Origin: Agromyces laixinhei | GTDB taxonomy: Bacteria; Actinomycetota; Actinomycetes; Actinomycetales; Microbacteriaceae | DNA: 64,000 nt | Assembly: GCF_006337065.1 (NCBI RefSeq) | Contig: NZ_CP040872.1 | Span: 3,224,001 to 3,288,000, forward strand | Direction of reading: 5' to 3' | In this document: positions 62,323 through 64,000 of the stretch, piece after piece | Position numbering within the stretch: position 1 is the stretch's first letter | Layout: the number at the start of each line of letters is the position of its first letter | Program-made: the position numbers and the translations under genes | The notes under the pieces: generated by a model | What the model saw: the letters and a program-made list of their open reading frames with translations, nothing else | The model's database searches: none | Told to the model about the DNA's origin: nothing

Positions 62323-62451
62323 CCTGGCTGCATCCTCCCGAACTCGGCCGCCCGTCCGGCCGCTCTCACGCTACTACCGCGCCGCACGGGCGGCACTTGC
62401 GCCGCGCCCGCCGGCCCCTCGTGACGTGGGGCGCTGCTGACGATCGGCCGC

Positions 62452-62465
62452 TGATAACGTTAACA
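62452..62465. promoter_or_regulatory. Palindromic operator-like site TGATAACGTTAACA
   Basis: A near-palindrome with an AACGTT centre, about 130 bases upstream of the LacI start in the 330-bp divergent region 62323-62652. Its sequence differs from the GGTATCGTTACC family. Besides this and the 62607 site I see nothing else in that gap. Confidence 0.5.
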
Positions 62466-62606
62466 GGACTTTGCCGCATCCGAGCGATTCTCCATCCGGA
62501 GACGACGACTGAGGGCTCCACCACGCTTCGTCGAACGATCCCCCGATGACCATGGCGGCACCGCAGTGGCGGGCAGGACACTGGACGCCAAGCGCCCCCA
62601 ACACTA

Positions 62607-62622
62607 TTGTGATCGTTACCAA
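62607..62622. promoter_or_regulatory. Operator TTGTGATCGTTACCAA upstream of the secreted propeller gene
   Basis: Shares the right arm and centre (ATCGTTACCAA) with the 58225 site; the left arm is imperfect. It lies 30 bases before the start codon, a repressing position. Confidence 0.7.
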
Positions 62623-62652
62623 CCGGCACGGCACCAACGAAGGAGCCACGCA

Positions 62653-63834
62653 ATGCTTTCGAACTCCCGTCGAATCCTACGGCTGGGCATCCCGGCCGCA
62701 CTACTGCTGAGCGGCGGTGCACTCGCAGCACCAGCTGCCGCCGCCGAACCCTCTCCCTCCGGCGCATCCGCGCATTCCTGCTCCCTCACCGAGGGCACGC
62801 TGACTGCCACCGCCGCGCCCACGTCTGAACGCAACGAGCGCTTCGCCGACTACGGCGACAGCGGCGTCGGTTGGACGGGCGGCGACAGCACGTACTCGCT
62901 CGAGCTCGCCGATGGTCGGCAGGCCTGGTTCTTCTCCGACACCTTCCTCGGTCCGGTCGAGGCCGACGGCAGCCGGCCGACCACCGCTCCGTTCCTCAAC
63001 AACTCGATCGTCGTCGACGACGGCAGCTCGCTCGAGACGGTCACGGGCGGCACGCCCGACGCACCCGCCTCGATCGTCGGCCCGACCGGCGAGGGCCCGA
63101 CCGGCGAGGCCCGCTGGCATTGGTTCGGCGATCCCGAGCGCACCCGTCGCGGCGACGTGCATGTGCCACTGCTGCAGTTCGAGAAGTTCGGCCCCGGGCC
63201 GTGGGACTTCCGCTGGTCGGCGAACCGCCTCGCGGTGCTCGACGGCGACACGCTCGAGCTCGAGCGGATCCGTGAGTTGCCCAGCTCCACCGGCATCAAC
63301 TGGGGCGCGTGGACGATGACCGAGGGCTCGAAGACGTACGTCTACGGCATCGCCGATGTCGAGGGGGTTCGCAGCGCCTTCGTCGCCCGGGTCACCGGCA
63401 ATGCGGGCCTGGCGGGCAACTGGAAGTTCTGGGACGGCAAGCGTTGGTCGCCGCGCGAGGCGGATGCGGTGCCGGTAGCCTCGCACGTCGCCAACGAGTT
63501 CAGTGTGGCGCGTTTCGAGGACGGCTATCTGCTGGTGACGGCGGACACGACGGTGCCCTTCGACACGCGCGTCGTGGCGCAGACCTCCTGCTCGCTCACC
63601 GGCGGCTTCGCCGTGGCGACCGAACTGTACCGAATGCCCGAGACCGGCCTGTGGGGCAGCTACGGCGACGAAGACGTCTACGGCTACAACGCGCACGAGC
63701 ATCCGCAGCTGCGCGATGGCAACACGTTGCTCGTGACGCACAACGTCAACACCTTCGACAACGTGCACGACATCTTCGACGACGTCACGATCTACCGGCC
63801 ACGCTTCTGGGAGGTCGAGCTGGCGCTCGATTGA
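62653..63834 (+). CDS. Secreted DUF5005/DUF4185-like beta-propeller protein, probable glycosidase
   Basis: 393 residues from ATG 62653, seven bases after AGGAG. The signal peptide ends near residue 36 (APAAAAEPS). The body shows repeated propeller-type strands: DSGVGWTGGDSTYSLELADG, RQAWFFSDTFLG, SSTGINWGAWTMTEGSKTY, GNWKFWDGKRWSP and YNAHEHPQLRDGNTLLVTHN. This pattern matches uncharacterised DUF5005/DUF4185 proteins. DUF4185 proteins were the founding members of GH183 endo-D-arabinanases, so hydrolysis of a furanose polymer is possible, but family membership here is my judgement only. It acts outside the cell and shares operators with the importer. Confidence 0.75.
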   Translation: MLSNSRRILRLGIPAALLLSGGALAAPAAAAEPSPSGASAHSCSLTEGTLTATAAPTSERNERFADYGDSGVGWTGGDSTYSLELADGRQAWFFSDTFLGPVEADGSRPTTAPFLNNSIVVDDGSSLETVTGGTPDAPASIVGPTGEGPTGEARWHWFGDPERTRRGDVHVPLLQFEKFGPGPWDFRWSANRLAVLDGDTLELERIRELPSSTGINWGAWTMTEGSKTYVYGIADVEGVRSAFVARVTGNAGLAGNWKFWDGKRWSPREADAVPVASHVANEFSVARFEDGYLLVTADTTVPFDTRVVAQTSCSLTGGFAVATELYRMPETGLWGSYGDEDVYGYNAHEHPQLRDGNTLLVTHNVNTFDNVHDIFDDVTIYRPRFWEVELALD

Positions 63835-63848
63835 CAGTGACCTGAACG

Positions 63849-63888
63849 ACGGATGCCCCGCGGCTCAGACGAGCCACGGGGCATCCGT
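63849..63888. terminator. Bidirectional terminator between the propeller gene and rplL
   Basis: Arms ACGGATGCCCCG and CGGGGCATCCGT pair perfectly, extended after one mismatch by GGCTC/GAGCC around an AGAC loop. It lies between the convergent propeller gene and rplL. The left arm and flank recur at 51891. Confidence 0.9.
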
Positions 63889-63940
63889 GTATTCAGTGAC
63901 GCACGTCACCTCGAGCTGCTGCCCTCTTCGAGGGCGGCGA

Positions 63941-64000
63941 CTACTTGAGGGTGACGGTGGCGCCGGCCTCTTCGAGAGCGGCCTTGGCCTTGTCGGCGGC
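63941..64000 (-). CDS. rplL: 50S ribosomal protein L7/L12, C-terminal end (cut by window edge)
   Basis: The last 19 codons and TAG stop encode AADKAKAALEEAGATVTLK, the conserved C-terminus of bacterial L7/L12, the stalk protein that recruits translation factors. The rest of the gene lies beyond the window. It marks the boundary between the sugar locus and the ribosomal protein/RNA polymerase core region. Confidence 0.95.
   Translation of the reverse strand, partial: AADKAKAALEEAGATVTLK

Noticed and set aside
1..64000. tRNA, rRNA or insertion-sequence genes
   Set aside because: No cloverleaf-like arms with CCA-type ends, no rRNA signatures and no transposase motifs were recognised on either strand.

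Overview
The window is high-GC, densely packed, Sec-exporting Gram-positive DNA. The last bases (63941-64000, minus) encode the C-terminus of ribosomal protein L7/L12 (AADKAKAALEEAGATVTLK). GTG starts, frequent ATGA/GTGA gene overlaps, several LacI-type regulators and ABC sugar importers without their own ATPase all point to an actinobacterium. A soil or plant-associated member of the Microbacteriaceae (Agromyces/Microbacterium-like) is my best guess; this is inference, because no 16S rRNA is present.

Region 1 (1-25.9 kb) is a polysaccharide utilisation locus that I read as arabinan/arabinoside degradation. It holds a ribose/galactofuranose-class (CUT2) importer with its LacI regulator and a WxL/DUF916 cell-surface protein pair. 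It also holds five very large secreted multidomain enzymes: one GH127/GH146 (DUF1680) beta-L-arabinofuranosidase-like protein and four GH43 proteins. All five end in the same roughly 90-residue module, which has an RCVAG motif and finishes on Cys-Gly or Cys-Asp at the very C-terminus. Near-identical LacI-type operators (TGTTAGCGC-like) lie in front of the importer, the WxL unit, the GH127/146 gene, the first GH43 gene and a divergent GH43 pair, so the region looks like one regulon.

Region 2 (25.8-33.1 kb) begins with a repeat-rich intergenic stretch: a hexanucleotide satellite, a four-copy GTAGGACG quasi-palindrome and a strong terminator. It continues with a ChvE/MmsA/MmsB-type sugar importer in an operon with araD (L-ribulose-5-phosphate 4-epimerase). 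A second LacI regulator has its own operator family (TGTGAC-G-GTCACA). This fits uptake and catabolism of the L-arabinose released by region 1.

Region 3 (33.2-51.9 kb) is mostly housekeeping or general accessory: an MFS permease, an aldo/keto reductase, a cyclase-family protein with an APC permease, a membrane protein, a NarL-type two-component system, metB-cbs, a DUF3105/DUF305 pair, an ABC exporter, a three-gene CUT1 sugar importer whose MalF-like permease carries an inserted extracytoplasmic B-type domain, and a DoxX-family protein.

Region 4 (51.9-63.9 kb) is a second, compact sugar locus whose substrate I cannot name. It contains a LacI regulator, a ROK sugar kinase, a class I mannose-6-phosphate isomerase with a long N-terminal extension, a CUT1 binding protein with two permeases, a cytosolic six-hairpin glycosidase-like protein, an SsfX3-like SGNH hydrolase, and a divergent secreted DUF5005/DUF4185-like beta-propeller protein. 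Shared GGTATCGTTACC operators tie it together. A 26-bp sequence (one mismatch) recurs at both edges of the block, the right copy being part of the rplL terminator, so the block may be an inserted cassette. The likely flow is extracellular cleavage, import, deacylation and hydrolysis in the cytosol, phosphorylation by the ROK kinase, then isomerisation to fructose-6-phosphate. This is inferred from gene content only.
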